Shown here piece after piece: positions 27,416 to 35,881 of a stretch of DNA of 64,000 nucleotides. The position numbers and the translations under genes were made by a program. This DNA comes from Cytophagaceae bacterium (GTDB lineage Bacteria > Bacteroidota > Bacteroidia > Cytophagales > Spirosomataceae): positions 1 through 64,000 of the forward strand of contig JAIXWQ010000006.1 of the NCBI GenBank assembly GCA_027491195.1, in the 5' to 3' direction. Position 1 is the first letter of the stretch, and every line of letters begins with the position of its first letter. The notes beneath the pieces are model-generated. The model was not told the DNA's origin and did no database searches. It was given only the letters and a program-made list of their open reading frames with translations.

Positions 27416-30400
27416 TTCCTATGATCGTTTGACGTGTGATAATCGCCTGGTTGTAGGCGTTGACTTCTTGTAAATAACTCTCGCGAATCTGCCAGGCTTG
27501 CTGCGTATTTTGCAGCATTTCGACGTATTCGATTTCGCCTTGTTGGTAACTTTTTAGGGCGGTCTTTTCTAATAAAATGGCCTGAGGCAGAGCCGTGGTA
27601 GTGTAGTAGGCCAAACTCGCCCGGTATTTTGAAACCGCCGCCTCCGCATTCTTGTAATCCGTTTGCAAGGCAGATTCGGTTTGGATTTTTTGGCTAATAA
27701 AAGCCTCCTCCTGCAATTTCGCAGAGGCAATTTTCGCCTTTTGTGCTTTGCCAAAAATTGGGATAGCCAGGCCGGCCTGCACGAAGTTTTGGCCCCCTAC
27801 CTTGTCAATACTCTGCGTAGTTACACCGATTCTTACATCCGGTTTCAAACGTTCCCGCTCTACCGCCGTCAATAATTTCCCATGTTCCACCTGCTCCGCT
27901 AAGAGTTCAATCGTCGGGTTCTTCGCCGGATCAAAAGCCGCGACGCCAGATTCCATCGTCAAAGGCTCTAGCCCTTCTATCGTAAATTCGCCGGGTTCGT
28001 TGATCCAATAAGCGAGGTTTTGGTAGGCCGTTTTTTGATCAGCTTCTAACGACAGTCGCTTCTGTTGAAACTCGCGTAAACGCGTCTCCGCCGCCATCAA
28101 TTCCAGTCGATTCGTCTCACCTTGTTGGTACTTGATCGTCGCTGCACGTTTCATTTGGGTGTACAAACTGTCTTGCGAAGCTAGAAATACAAGATTCTTT
28201 TGCTGTGCCAAAATCTGGTAATAGTAGAACTTCACACTCGAAGCCACTAAATTCTGCGTAATCTTCAAGCGCTTTTCACTCAACACTTTCGCCGAAGTCA
28301 AGGCCTTCACCTGTGCCTTCAAAAGCGTGGGCCAAGGGATGCTTTGGGAAGCCATCACCGTATAATCTTGACTCGAAAAGGTCTGCGTTTTTCCGTACTG
28401 CGCATCCAACGTTCCCTTCGGCAATTCTTTGCCAGAATTGATCAAGGCCTCCGCGGTTTTTACGTCGGCGATGCCAGTAGCGAGGAGGGCATTCCGGGTG
28501 GAAGCAAGCGAGAGACAAGACTTAAGCGAAAGGCGGGTGTCGTCACTTCGTGACTTAGTCGACTTCGTCTTAGTCAATGGGTCGTCGCTTTGCGACTTAG
28601 TCACTGCAAAGGTCGAAAAGGATAAAAACATGAAAAGGGCTATCATCCCTAAACCTTTGGCCTTCAGCTTCGCTTCTCTGCGGCCCATCACCAGCGAATA
28701 GACAACTGGGATAACGACCAGCGTTAAGAAGGTCGCGGTGATAAGTCCGCCGATCACGACAGTTGCTAATGGACGTTGAACTTCAGCACCTGGCGAATGA
28801 CTTAATGCCATCGGTAGGAAACCTAAAGAGGCCACCGCCGCAGTCATAATAACGGGTCTGAAACGTAATTCTAAGCCTTTCTTCAAACGTTCTTCCACAC
28901 CTAATCCTTCGTCTGCTAATTGCTTAAAGAAGGAAAGCAATACAATCCCGTTCAGAACGGCAACACCGAATAAGGCGATAAACCCGATCCCTGCAGAAAC
29001 AGAGAAGGGCATGCCACGCAACCAGAGCGCTACTACGCCACCGATCGCGGATAAAGGAATCGCCAAATAAATAATGGCCGCCTCCAGGAAGGATTGGAAC
29101 GTAAAAAATAGCAATACAAAAATTAGCGCGAGCGCGATGGGAACCACTAAGGCTAAGCGGGATTTCGCGGCTTGCAAGTTTTCGAAGGTGCCGCCGTAGG
29201 TCACATAATAACCGGCTGGCAAGGTAATCTTGTTCTTCATGACTTTTTGGATATCCGCTACGACACTTTCCACGTCACGACCACGCACGTTAATACCGAT
29301 GGTGATTCGGCGGTGCGTGTTATCGCGCGAGATTTCTAAAGGTGCATTTTCGTATGCCACCTCGGCTACTTCCTGCAACGGGATTTGGGAGCCAGAAGGT
29401 AGGTCGATGTATAATTCGCGCAAGTTTTGGATATCCTGGCGATGCACAGAATCCATACGCACCACGAGGTCAAAGCGCTTCTCCCCTTCCATCACGATTC
29501 CCGCCGTTTCTCCAGCGAATGTCATCTTGATGGCCGAGTTTACTTCGTTCACATTCAATCCGTATTGCGCCATCTTCACGCGGTTGTATTTCACCACGAG
29601 CTGTGGAATGCCATCGATTTGTTGCACTTTAATATCTCCCACCCCCTCAATAGAGCGAATGTAGCGAGAGGCCTCCGTCGCGTGATCAAATAATTCTTGC
29701 AGATCTTCCCCAAAAATCTTCACCGCAATATCGGACTTCACACCCGCAATCAATTCATTAAAACGCATCTGAATCGGCTGCGTAAATTCAAAGTTCACTT
29801 CTGGATAGACATCCAAGGCCTTGTCCATCTTCTCCTCTAATTCTTCCATCGTCTCTGCATTCTTCCATTCCGAAGGATCCTTTAGCTGGATAATTAAGTC
29901 ACAAGAGTTGATCCCCATCGGGTCCGTCGGGATTTCAGAGGCTCCAATACGAGAAACGACTTGTTTGATTTCTGTTGGAAATTTCTTCAGTAACATCGCT
30001 TGAGCGGCGGTGTTGACTTTGATGCTTTGGGACAAAGAGGCGTTCGTCGGTAACAATGTTTCCACCGCGAAATCGCCTTCGTTTAATTCGGGAATAAACT
30101 CTCCGCCTAATGACATAAATAAGGCGATGCTAGCTGAGAATAGGCTAAAAGCCCCGATCACCACCCATTTGCGTTGCTTCAATGCCCAATTAATGATCGG
30201 CTGGTATTTACCATACAAGAATCCCATAATGCGATCTGCGATGGTCACCTCGTGGCTGATTTTCTTGCTTAAAAATAAGGCCGACATCATGGGTACGTAA
30301 GTCAACGAAAGAATTAAAGCGCCTAGGATGGCGAAACTCACGGTTTGAGCCATCGGTCTGAACATCTTGCCTTCGATACCGCCTAGTGCCATGATGGGCA

Positions 30401-31802
30401 GGTAGACAATCAGGATGATGATAACGCCGAAGGCAGCGGAGCTGAAAATGGCTTTGGCAGAAATACCCACTTCCTCATCCATCGCGTGCTGACTTAATTC
30501 CTCGCCTTTTCGATGGCTGTGGAGCCGGTGAATAATGGACTCCACGATGATGACGGCGCCGTCTACAATCAGGCCAAAGTCAATCGCACCCAAGCTCATC
30601 AAGTTCGCCGACACCCCGAAAATGTGCATCAGCGCAAAGGCAAACAATAAACAAAGGGGAATCACCGAGGCCACGATCAAACCAGCGCGTAGATTTCCAA
30701 GCAATAAAACCAAGATAAATACCACGATTAGTCCCCCTTCGATCAGGTTTTTCTCCACCGTATTAATGGCGCGACCGATCAACACGCTCCGGTCTAAATA
30801 AGGGACAATCTTAATTCCTTGCGGCAATGTTTTACCGATGATGTCCATTTGGGCTTTCACATCTTGTACGACCTGATTCGCGTTCGCTCCTTTTAAAAGC
30901 AACATCACGCCACCTACTGCTTCGCCTTCGCCGTTTCGGGTCATGGCACCATAGCGGACCGCTTTCCCGAAGCCTACTTTGGCCACATCCTTCACTAAAA
31001 TAGGTAATCCGGCCTCGCCTCTTTGGTAAACCACCGTATTTTCAATGTCCTCTAAGGAGGTTAACATTCCCTCTGAGCGGATGAAATAGGCATCAGTCCC
31101 TTTCTCTAAATAGCTACCTCCCGAATTAGAATTGTTGATTGAAACGGCCTTAAACACGTCATTCACACTCACATGCATGGCGCGCAAACGCTCCGGATTC
31201 ACGGCGATTTCGTATTGTTTCAAGTTACCCCCAAAAGAGCTGACCTCCACCACGCCCTTGATTCCCAAGAGCTGTCTTTTAATCAACCAATCCTGGTAGG
31301 TCCTCAAATCCGCCAGCGAATATTGGTCCTTGAAAGCCGGGTCGACCACTAAGGTATATTGGAAGAATTCCCCTAAACCGGTCGTGATAGGCGCCATTTC
31401 CGGCACCCCAGCCCCCTGTAATAAATAAGGTTCAGCCGCTTTCAACTTCTCCGCGACTTGCTGACGCGTGACCTCCGTGGCGACGTCATCCTCGAAAACG
31501 ACGGTAATAATGGACAGCCCCATCCGGGAAACGGAACGAATATCCTTCACATTCGGGATCGTACGTAAAGAAATCTCCAGCGGATAGGTGATGAATTTTT
31601 CGACCTCTGAAGTCGCCAGCGCCGGGGATTGCGTAATCACCTGCACTTGGTTCGAGGTAATATCTGGAAGCGCATCGATGGGTAATTTACTCAGCGAATA
31701 TCCTCCCCAAAAAACCAGCCCCAGGACAAATAGCCCGACCACTAATTTATTGCGAATACTAAAACTAATAATGGAATTAATCATGATTTTAAAATTAAGC
31801 AT
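27408..31802 (-). CDS. Heavy-metal RND pump fused to a TolC-type outer-membrane channel
   Basis: 1464 residues from ATG 31802 (ATG 31784, giving MINSIISFSIRNK, is an equally good start). Residues about 1-1035 are a complete CzcA/CusA-type inner-membrane pump. The proton-relay motif DFGLIVDGAVIIVE, near residue 410, resembles CzcA-type divalent-cation pumps more than CusA. A hydrophobic stretch (GLGMIALFMFLSFSTFAV, about 1045-1062) looks like a former signal peptide. It is followed by a repeat-derived linker (about 1067-1087) and a TolC-family domain of about 375 residues rich in long helices. Pump-channel fusions of this kind occur in other Bacteroidota. How the channel part reaches the outer membrane (processing or otherwise) is not known. 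Confidence 0.9.
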   Translation of the reverse strand: MLNFKIMINSIISFSIRNKLVVGLFVLGLVFWGGYSLSKLPIDALPDITSNQVQVITQSPALATSEVEKFITYPLEISLRTIPNVKDIRSVSRMGLSIITVVFEDDVATEVTRQQVAEKLKAAEPYLLQGAGVPEMAPITTGLGEFFQYTLVVDPAFKDQYSLADLRTYQDWLIKRQLLGIKGVVEVSSFGGNLKQYEIAVNPERLRAMHVSVNDVFKAVSINNSNSGGSYLEKGTDAYFIRSEGMLTSLEDIENTVVYQRGEAGLPILVKDVAKVGFGKAVRYGAMTRNGEGEAVGGVMLLLKGANANQVVQDVKAQMDIIGKTLPQGIKIVPYLDRSVLIGRAINTVEKNLIEGGLIVVFILVLLLGNLRAGLIVASVIPLCLLFAFALMHIFGVSANLMSLGAIDFGLIVDGAVIIVESIIHRLHSHRKGEELSQHAMDEEVGISAKAIFSSAAFGVIIILIVYLPIMALGGIEGKMFRPMAQTVSFAILGALILSLTYVPMMSALFLSKKISHEVTIADRIMGFLYGKYQPIINWALKQRKWVVIGAFSLFSASIALFMSLGGEFIPELNEGDFAVETLLPTNASLSQSIKVNTAAQAMLLKKFPTEIKQVVSRIGASEIPTDPMGINSCDLIIQLKDPSEWKNAETMEELEEKMDKALDVYPEVNFEFTQPIQMRFNELIAGVKSDIAVKIFGEDLQELFDHATEASRYIRSIEGVGDIKVQQIDGIPQLVVKYNRVKMAQYGLNVNEVNSAIKMTFAGETAGIVMEGEKRFDLVVRMDSVHRQDIQNLRELYIDLPSGSQIPLQEVAEVAYENAPLEISRDNTHRRITIGINVRGRDVESVVADIQKVMKNKITLPAGYYVTYGGTFENLQAAKSRLALVVPIALALIFVLLFFTFQSFLEAAIIYLAIPLSAIGGVVALWLRGMPFSVSAGIGFIALFGVAVLNGIVLLSFFKQLADEGLGVEERLKKGLELRFRPVIMTAAVASLGFLPMALSHSPGAEVQRPLATVVIGGLITATFLTLVVIPVVYSLVMGRREAKLKAKGLGMIALFMFLSFSTFAVTKSQSDDPLTKTKSTKSRSDDTRLSLKSCLSLASTRNALLATGIADVKTAEALINSGKELPKGTLDAQYGKTQTFSSQDYTVMASQSIPWPTLLKAQVKALTSAKVLSEKRLKITQNLVASSVKFYYYQILAQQKNLVFLASQDSLYTQMKRAATIKYQQGETNRLELMAAETRLREFQQKRLSLEADQKTAYQNLAYWINEPGEFTIEGLEPLTMESGVAAFDPAKNPTIELLAEQVEHGKLLTAVERERLKPDVRIGVTTQSIDKVGGQNFVQAGLAIPIFGKAQKAKIASAKLQEEAFISQKIQTESALQTDYKNAEAAVSKYRASLAYYTTTALPQAILLEKTALKSYQQGEIEYVEMLQNTQQAWQIRESYLQEVNAYNQAIITRQTIIGNE
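28542..28602 (+). repeat. Mini-hairpin + TTAGTC units inside the RND-TolC gene
   Basis: Three units read on the plus strand (antisense to the gene): GTCAC-TTC-GTGAC then TTAGTC (28542-28560); GAC-TTC-GTC then TTAGTC (28561-28575); AATGGGTC, then GTCGC-TTT-GCGAC and TTAGTC (28576-28602, with the hairpin at 28584-28596). The same unit design forms the intergenic array 46967-47111. Here it encodes the linker (reading SQSDDPLTKTKSTKSRSDD) between the pump and channel domains. Confidence 0.85.
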
Positions 31803-31809
31803 TTACATG

Positions 31810-31833
31810 ACGGCGTATGCCGTGACCTGCAGG
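31810..31833. repeat. Two adjacent small palindromes before the RND gene
   Basis: ACGGC-GTAT-GCCGT at 31810-31823 and CCTGCAGG at 31826-31833 fill the 38-bp gap between the small upstream gene and the pump gene. They could be a processing or attenuation structure within the operon mRNA, or a stray mini-hairpin repeat. Confidence 0.45.
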
Positions 31834-31840
31834 CATTAAT

Positions 31841-32224
31841 TTAAAACCGGGGAGGCGCGATTAAAACGCGCTCCATTGCGAAATGGTAGTTGTTTTCGTA
31901 GAACTCGGAGCGACGGCGCGCGATAATCAAGGCGACCGCAGCCGTAAAAAAGAAGGCAACAGTAGGTAATACAAAACCCATCGCGCCTGAGAAATCAAAA
32001 GAAGGTAAACTAGGATGACTGGTTGTTTTCGCGTGCTTTGAATCCGCTGAATAGTGCATCCACAAAAAATCGGCAAAACTGAAACCAGCCGGAGCTTGTT
32101 TCTTGTGATCTTGAAAATGCTTCACGAGTTCATTTGCCTTAATGGCCTGCTCCATACCCACCTTTGGCAACAAGCCGCCAGCGAACATGATCGCGAAAAG
32201 AACGTATGCAAGGACATTTTTCAT
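31841..32224 (-). CDS. Small membrane protein of the metal-efflux operon, function unknown
   Basis: 127 residues from ATG 32224 (a start at 32257 would put the -7 element inside the gene). An N-terminal signal or membrane helix (NVLAYVLFAIMFAGGLLP), a soluble histidine-containing middle (HFQDHKKQ, SFADFLWMHYSADSKHAK), then a C-terminal membrane helix (FVLPTVAFFFTAAVALIIA). Small proteins with a SFxDFLxMHY-like segment precede RND metal pumps in other Bacteroidota; the histidines suggest metal binding, which is inference. First gene of the operon. Confidence 0.7.
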   Translation of the reverse strand: MKNVLAYVLFAIMFAGGLLPKVGMEQAIKANELVKHFQDHKKQAPAGFSFADFLWMHYSADSKHAKTTSHPSLPSFDFSGAMGFVLPTVAFFFTAAVALIIARRRSEFYENNYHFAMERVLIAPPRF

Positions 32225-32228
32225 CTCC

Positions 32229-32236
32229 CAAATGTA
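32229..32236 (-). promoter_or_regulatory. -7 element TACATTTG, 4 nt before the metal-efflux operon
   Basis: Perfect TAnnTTTG on the minus strand, followed by GGAG and then ATG 32224. No -33 TTG at 19 nt. Suggests a leaderless or very short-leader transcript. The GGAG could alternatively serve as a ribosome site only if the true transcription start lies further upstream. Confidence 0.45.
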
Positions 32237-32306
32237 ACAAAAATTCGAATTTTTCACCCATATTTATACTTTCATTTTAATTTAAGATGAAATGACGGCC
32301 TAAATC

Positions 32307-32924
32307 ATGGATGAAATAAATCTTTTGTGGCATCAGCTCACTGATTCTGAAACCATTATCCGCTCTGGATTGATGGTGATTACCCTGATTGTTTTCGCCG
32401 AGAATGGCCTGTTCTTCGCTTTTTTCCTTCCAGGTGATTATTTATTGTTTTTGACGGGAGTTTTTGGGGGTACAGGCGTGTTAAAAGAGCCATTATCCTC
32501 CCTTTTGATGAGTATTTTCCTAGCTGCGGTCATCGGTTCACTCGTCGGTTATTTAGTGGGGCGCTTTTTCGGAAAATCGCTTATGAATCGGCCTGATGGC
32601 TGGTTTTTCAAGAAGAAACACCTGGAATCAACCCGGGAATTTTTCGATAAATATGGATTTATGGCGCTAGTTATTAGTCGCTTTTTACCCATCGTTCGTA
32701 CGTTTACGCCCATTTTAGCGGGAATTAGCCACCTTTCATGGTATAAATTCATTGTTTTGAACCTAGTGGGCGCAGCCTTGTGGGTGGGTATTTTAGTGAC
32801 GGGAGGCTATTATTTAGGCCAAAGTTTCCCCGGCATCATTAACTACGTACAATACATCATCCTATTCTTCCTGGCGATCACCACCTTTACGGTGATTAAG
32901 GGTTATTTGAAATTGAGACAATGA
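32307..32924 (+). CDS. DedA family membrane protein
   Basis: 205 residues, SNARE-associated (VTT/DedA) domain with about five membrane segments and two re-entrant regions. DedA family members act as lipid (undecaprenyl phosphate or phospholipid) flippases or transporters. Motifs: ENGLFFAFFLPGDYLLFLTG near residue 33 and the FDKYGFMALVISRFLPIVRTFTPILAGISHL block near 105, including the conserved Arg. Overlaps nuoA by 4 bp (ATGA), making it the first gene of a six-gene overlapping operon. Confidence 0.9.
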   Translation: MDEINLLWHQLTDSETIIRSGLMVITLIVFAENGLFFAFFLPGDYLLFLTGVFGGTGVLKEPLSSLLMSIFLAAVIGSLVGYLVGRFFGKSLMNRPDGWFFKKKHLESTREFFDKYGFMALVISRFLPIVRTFTPILAGISHLSWYKFIVLNLVGAALWVGILVTGGYYLGQSFPGIINYVQYIILFFLAITTFTVIKGYLKLRQ

Positions 32925-33400
32925 TCGAGCAATTAGGCTATGTGGCGGCGTATCTAGGGGCTGGAATCGTATTTCTAGCCTTGATCTTAACGATTGCCCG
33001 TATCATCCGTCCGAATCGCCCGAATGTCGAAAAATTAAGCACCTACGAATCCGGGGAAGCACCAGTGGGAAATGCGAACATTCGTTTTAATCCCCGTTTT
33101 TACGTTATCGCCCTCCTTTTCGTGCTTTTCGAAATAGAACTTGTTTTCTTATTCCCCACAGCGACTTTATTGAAGAATAAAGAGCTCGCGGCTGCAGCAC
33201 CCGAATTTCCAGTTTATGCGGTGGTAGAGATCTTATTGTTCGTTGGAATTTTAGCCTTAGGCCTGGCCTTCGCTTGGGTGAAAGGATATTTAAACTGGGA
33301 AAAACCAGCGAGTTCAGCAGAGAAATTGAACATTCCGATTCCAGATAGCGTTTACGATACCATTAGAAAGAAACATTCCACGCCTACAAATGTCCTATAA
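32921..33400 (+). CDS. nuoA: NADH-quinone oxidoreductase subunit A
   Basis: 159 residues, three membrane helices. Subunit of the membrane arm of complex I. Signature STYESGEAPVGNANIRFNPRFYVIALLFVLFEIELVFLFP, including the glutamates on the second helix. A C-terminal extension of about 35 residues lies beyond the usual core. Normally first in a nuoA-N operon. Here it stands alone between dedA (4-bp overlap) and bshC (11-bp overlap), so the rest of complex I must be encoded elsewhere. Confidence 0.93.
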   Translation: MIEQLGYVAAYLGAGIVFLALILTIARIIRPNRPNVEKLSTYESGEAPVGNANIRFNPRFYVIALLFVLFEIELVFLFPTATLLKNKELAAAAPEFPVYAVVEILLFVGILALGLAFAWVKGYLNWEKPASSAEKLNIPIPDSVYDTIRKKHSTPTNVL

Positions 33401-34862
33401 AACACATTCCTTTGCTTCTCTGAATGCTTTTTCAAAGCTACTGCTGGATTACCTAGCGGAGAAGCCGGCGTTGCAGGAATTTTATGGGAATGGGCCTCGA
33501 TTGGCAAATTTCAAAGACCAAATTGTAGCGAAGAAATCATTCCCCGCGGCTTCACGGGCGATTCTTCAAACTGTATTAATCGAGCAATACGAAGCGATAG
33601 GCGCAGAGATGCCAGCTGTGGATTTGCGGGATGAAAATACCTTTACCGTTACCACAGGCCATCAATTAAACATCTACACGGGGCCGCTGTATGTGATTTA
33701 TAAATTGGTTTCTACCATTAATCTAGCTCGTGCACTCCAAAAAGCTTATCCCGCTCAGCGTTTTGTGCCGGTCTATTGGATGGCGACAGAGGACCACGAT
33801 TTTGAGGAGATTAATCATTTCTTTGCTTTCGGGACTAAATACGAGTGGATTACTCCCCAAAAAGGCGCCGTAGGTCGCTTTAATCTCAGCGATTTCCCTC
33901 GCATTCCACTTAGAAACGAGATTTTTGATAAGGCCTATTCTGAAGGCAAAACCCTTTCAGAAGCGGTGAGAATCTATATGCACGCGCTTTTTGGCGCAGA
34001 AGGATTAGTTTGTCTCGATGCGGATGATGCCCGTTCGAAATCACTTTTCGCCCCTATCATGGAGGCGGATTTGAATCAGCAGGTGCACGAACCGATTGTA
34101 CGGGCGACCACAGAAAAATTAGAGGCCTTAGGCTATAAAACGCAGGTGGCTGCACGTGAGGTGAATCTTTTCCGTTTGACGGAGAACGATCGCATTCGTC
34201 TTGAAAAGGGCGATTCAGTGGAGATGGCAGACGCCAGCCCAAATGTCATTTTACGACCTTTGTACCAAGAAGTCATTTTGCCTAACCTCGCCTACATCGG
34301 CGGGCCAGCAGAGGTTGCTTATTGGTTGCAACTAAAAGGTATATTCGATTTACACCAGGTTCCGTTCCCGATCTTATTGCCCCGCAATTTTGCGATCGTG
34401 AAGACGCAGAAACAGGCGGAGAGAGCGGAGAAATTAGGCTTGAGTCTAGCAGATTTATTCCAAGATGAACTAAGACTTCGTCGCTCGTTTGTGGCGGGTC
34501 GGACGGTTCATCAATTGGATACTGCCTCAGAATTGAAGGCTCTGCAACCCATACTGGATACTCTAGCGGGAAGAGCAAAAGCCATCGACCCTACCCTAGA
34601 AGCAAGCGTTTTAGCCGAGCAGGCACGCTGGACTAAAGGTCTAGAGCGATTAGCGAAGAAAATGAAGCGTGCGGAGGAACGCAACCAAGGGGATGAAGTA
34701 AGACAGGTTTTGGCCTTAAAAGAGGCGCTATTCCCTGCTGGCGAGTGGCAAGAACGCCACACGAACTTTTTGGAATTCGCCACAGATCATCCCGAATTTA
34801 TCAGCGATTTACTACAGATATTCGATCCACTGAACTTCGAATTCTACGAAATAACCCTATAA
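33390..34862 (+). CDS. bshC: Bacillithiol biosynthesis cysteine-adding enzyme
   Basis: 490 residues, slightly shorter than the Bacillus enzyme. Joins cysteine to glucosaminyl-malate in the last step of bacillithiol synthesis. Features: TVTTGHQLNIYTGPLYVIYKL near residue 87 and FVPVYWMATEDHDFEEINH near 125, both hallmarks of BshC, plus a central coiled coil and GGPAEVAYWLQL near 307. Its presence implies bacillithiol as a low-molecular-weight thiol. Overlaps the following selU gene by one base (TAATG) and lies two genes ahead of cysE-cysM, which make its cysteine substrate. Confidence 0.92.
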   Translation: MSYKTHSFASLNAFSKLLLDYLAEKPALQEFYGNGPRLANFKDQIVAKKSFPAASRAILQTVLIEQYEAIGAEMPAVDLRDENTFTVTTGHQLNIYTGPLYVIYKLVSTINLARALQKAYPAQRFVPVYWMATEDHDFEEINHFFAFGTKYEWITPQKGAVGRFNLSDFPRIPLRNEIFDKAYSEGKTLSEAVRIYMHALFGAEGLVCLDADDARSKSLFAPIMEADLNQQVHEPIVRATTEKLEALGYKTQVAAREVNLFRLTENDRIRLEKGDSVEMADASPNVILRPLYQEVILPNLAYIGGPAEVAYWLQLKGIFDLHQVPFPILLPRNFAIVKTQKQAERAEKLGLSLADLFQDELRLRRSFVAGRTVHQLDTASELKALQPILDTLAGRAKAIDPTLEASVLAEQARWTKGLERLAKKMKRAEERNQGDEVRQVLALKEALFPAGEWQERHTNFLEFATDHPEFISDLLQIFDPLNFEFYEITL

Positions 34863-35881
34863 TGCCTGAAAAACTTAGTCCGTCAGACTTCCTCGAAGCC
34901 GCAAAAATATACCCGGTGCTCGATGTACGATCGCCTGGCGAATATACGCGTGCACGCATCCCCGGGGCCATTTCCTTTCCTATTTTTGATGATGCCCAAC
35001 GCGCCGCGGTAGGGACTTGTTACAAGCAAAAGGGGAAAGACCAGGCGATTGAATTAGGTTTAGAATATGTGGGGCCGCAACTGGCGAAATGGGTGAAGAA
35101 GGCGAAAAAATTAGCCGTCGACAACACCGTTTTAGTCCATTGCTGGCGCGGAGGAATGCGTTCTGGCAGCATGACCTGGCTTTTTGAGACCGCTGGATTG
35201 AAGGTAAAAATTTTAGTAGGAGGTTATAAGGCCTACAGAAACGAAGTCTTAGCCATTTTCGATCGACCGATTCCCTTCCGTGTTTTAGGCGGAAAGACGG
35301 GATCAGGAAAGACCGAAATCTTGCCTGAATTAGCCAAAAGAGGCCACCAAGTCTTGGATTTAGAAGGATTAGCGCATCACCGGGGATCGGCTTTTGGGCA
35401 TTTAGGCCTGGCTGAGCAGCCTACGAGTGAGCATTTTGAGAATGAAGTACACCGCGTTTTGAGCGGTTTAGATTATAGCCGAGAGATCTGGGTGGAGGAC
35501 GAAAGTCGCCACATCGGTCAAGTATTTATGGGTGCGCCATTGTACAATCAATTGCGTGCGGCACCGGTCGTATTTTTAGACATCGAGCCGGTCTATCGTT
35601 TGCCTCATTTAGTGAACGTGTATGCGTCTTATCCGAAGGAGGATTTGGCCAAAGCTTTGGGCAAAATAAAAAAACGCCTAGGCTTAGACCGCTACGCCAC
35701 TGCGATGGAAGCGCTAGATGCTGGGGATTTCAGTTTAGTCGCCGAAATCACCCTCCATTACTACGACAAGGCCTATATGTACGGGCTTGAATTACGCGAC
35801 GAGGCACAAATCACCCGCATCGAGGTCCACACGCTGGACCCGATCGAACAAACCGAAATACTGTTACAGCATGCTACCTAA
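34862..35881 (+). CDS. selU: tRNA 2-selenouridine/geranyl-2-thiouridine synthase
   Basis: 339 residues from ATG 34862 (longer upstream extensions lie inside bshC). An N-terminal rhodanese domain with catalytic cysteine in VLVHCWRGGMRSGSM near residue 96, followed by a P-loop domain GGKTGSGKTEILPELAKRG near 140. SelU/MnmH replaces sulfur by selenium in 2-thiouridine of certain tRNAs via a geranyl intermediate. No selenophosphate synthetase is in the window, so whether selenium is actually used is open. One-base overlap with bshC and 11-bp overlap with cysE. Confidence 0.92.
   Translation: MPEKLSPSDFLEAAKIYPVLDVRSPGEYTRARIPGAISFPIFDDAQRAAVGTCYKQKGKDQAIELGLEYVGPQLAKWVKKAKKLAVDNTVLVHCWRGGMRSGSMTWLFETAGLKVKILVGGYKAYRNEVLAIFDRPIPFRVLGGKTGSGKTEILPELAKRGHQVLDLEGLAHHRGSAFGHLGLAEQPTSEHFENEVHRVLSGLDYSREIWVEDESRHIGQVFMGAPLYNQLRAAPVVFLDIEPVYRLPHLVNVYASYPKEDLAKALGKIKKRLGLDRYATAMEALDAGDFSLVAEITLHYYDKAYMYGLELRDEAQITRIEVHTLDPIEQTEILLQHAT

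Noticed and set aside
29230-29664. Plus-strand open frame of 144 codons opposite the RND gene
   Set aside because: Antisense shadow of conserved pump sequence, rich in Ser/Thr/Ile from reversed codons, with no homologous feature.
27408-31802. RND-TolC junction as a frameshift or missed stop between two genes
   Set aside because: The frame is continuous, the linker is in frame, and similar pump-channel fusions are known in Bacteroidota, so a genuine fusion is more likely.
34745-34861. Longer N-terminus for SelU inside bshC
   Set aside because: The extension is an out-of-frame reading of conserved bshC sequence. SelU homologues begin at the rhodanese domain, matching ATG 34862.
35787-35870. 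Longer N-terminus for CysE inside selU
   Set aside because: It is an out-of-frame reading of the SelU C-terminus; ATG 35871 gives the normal CysE start.
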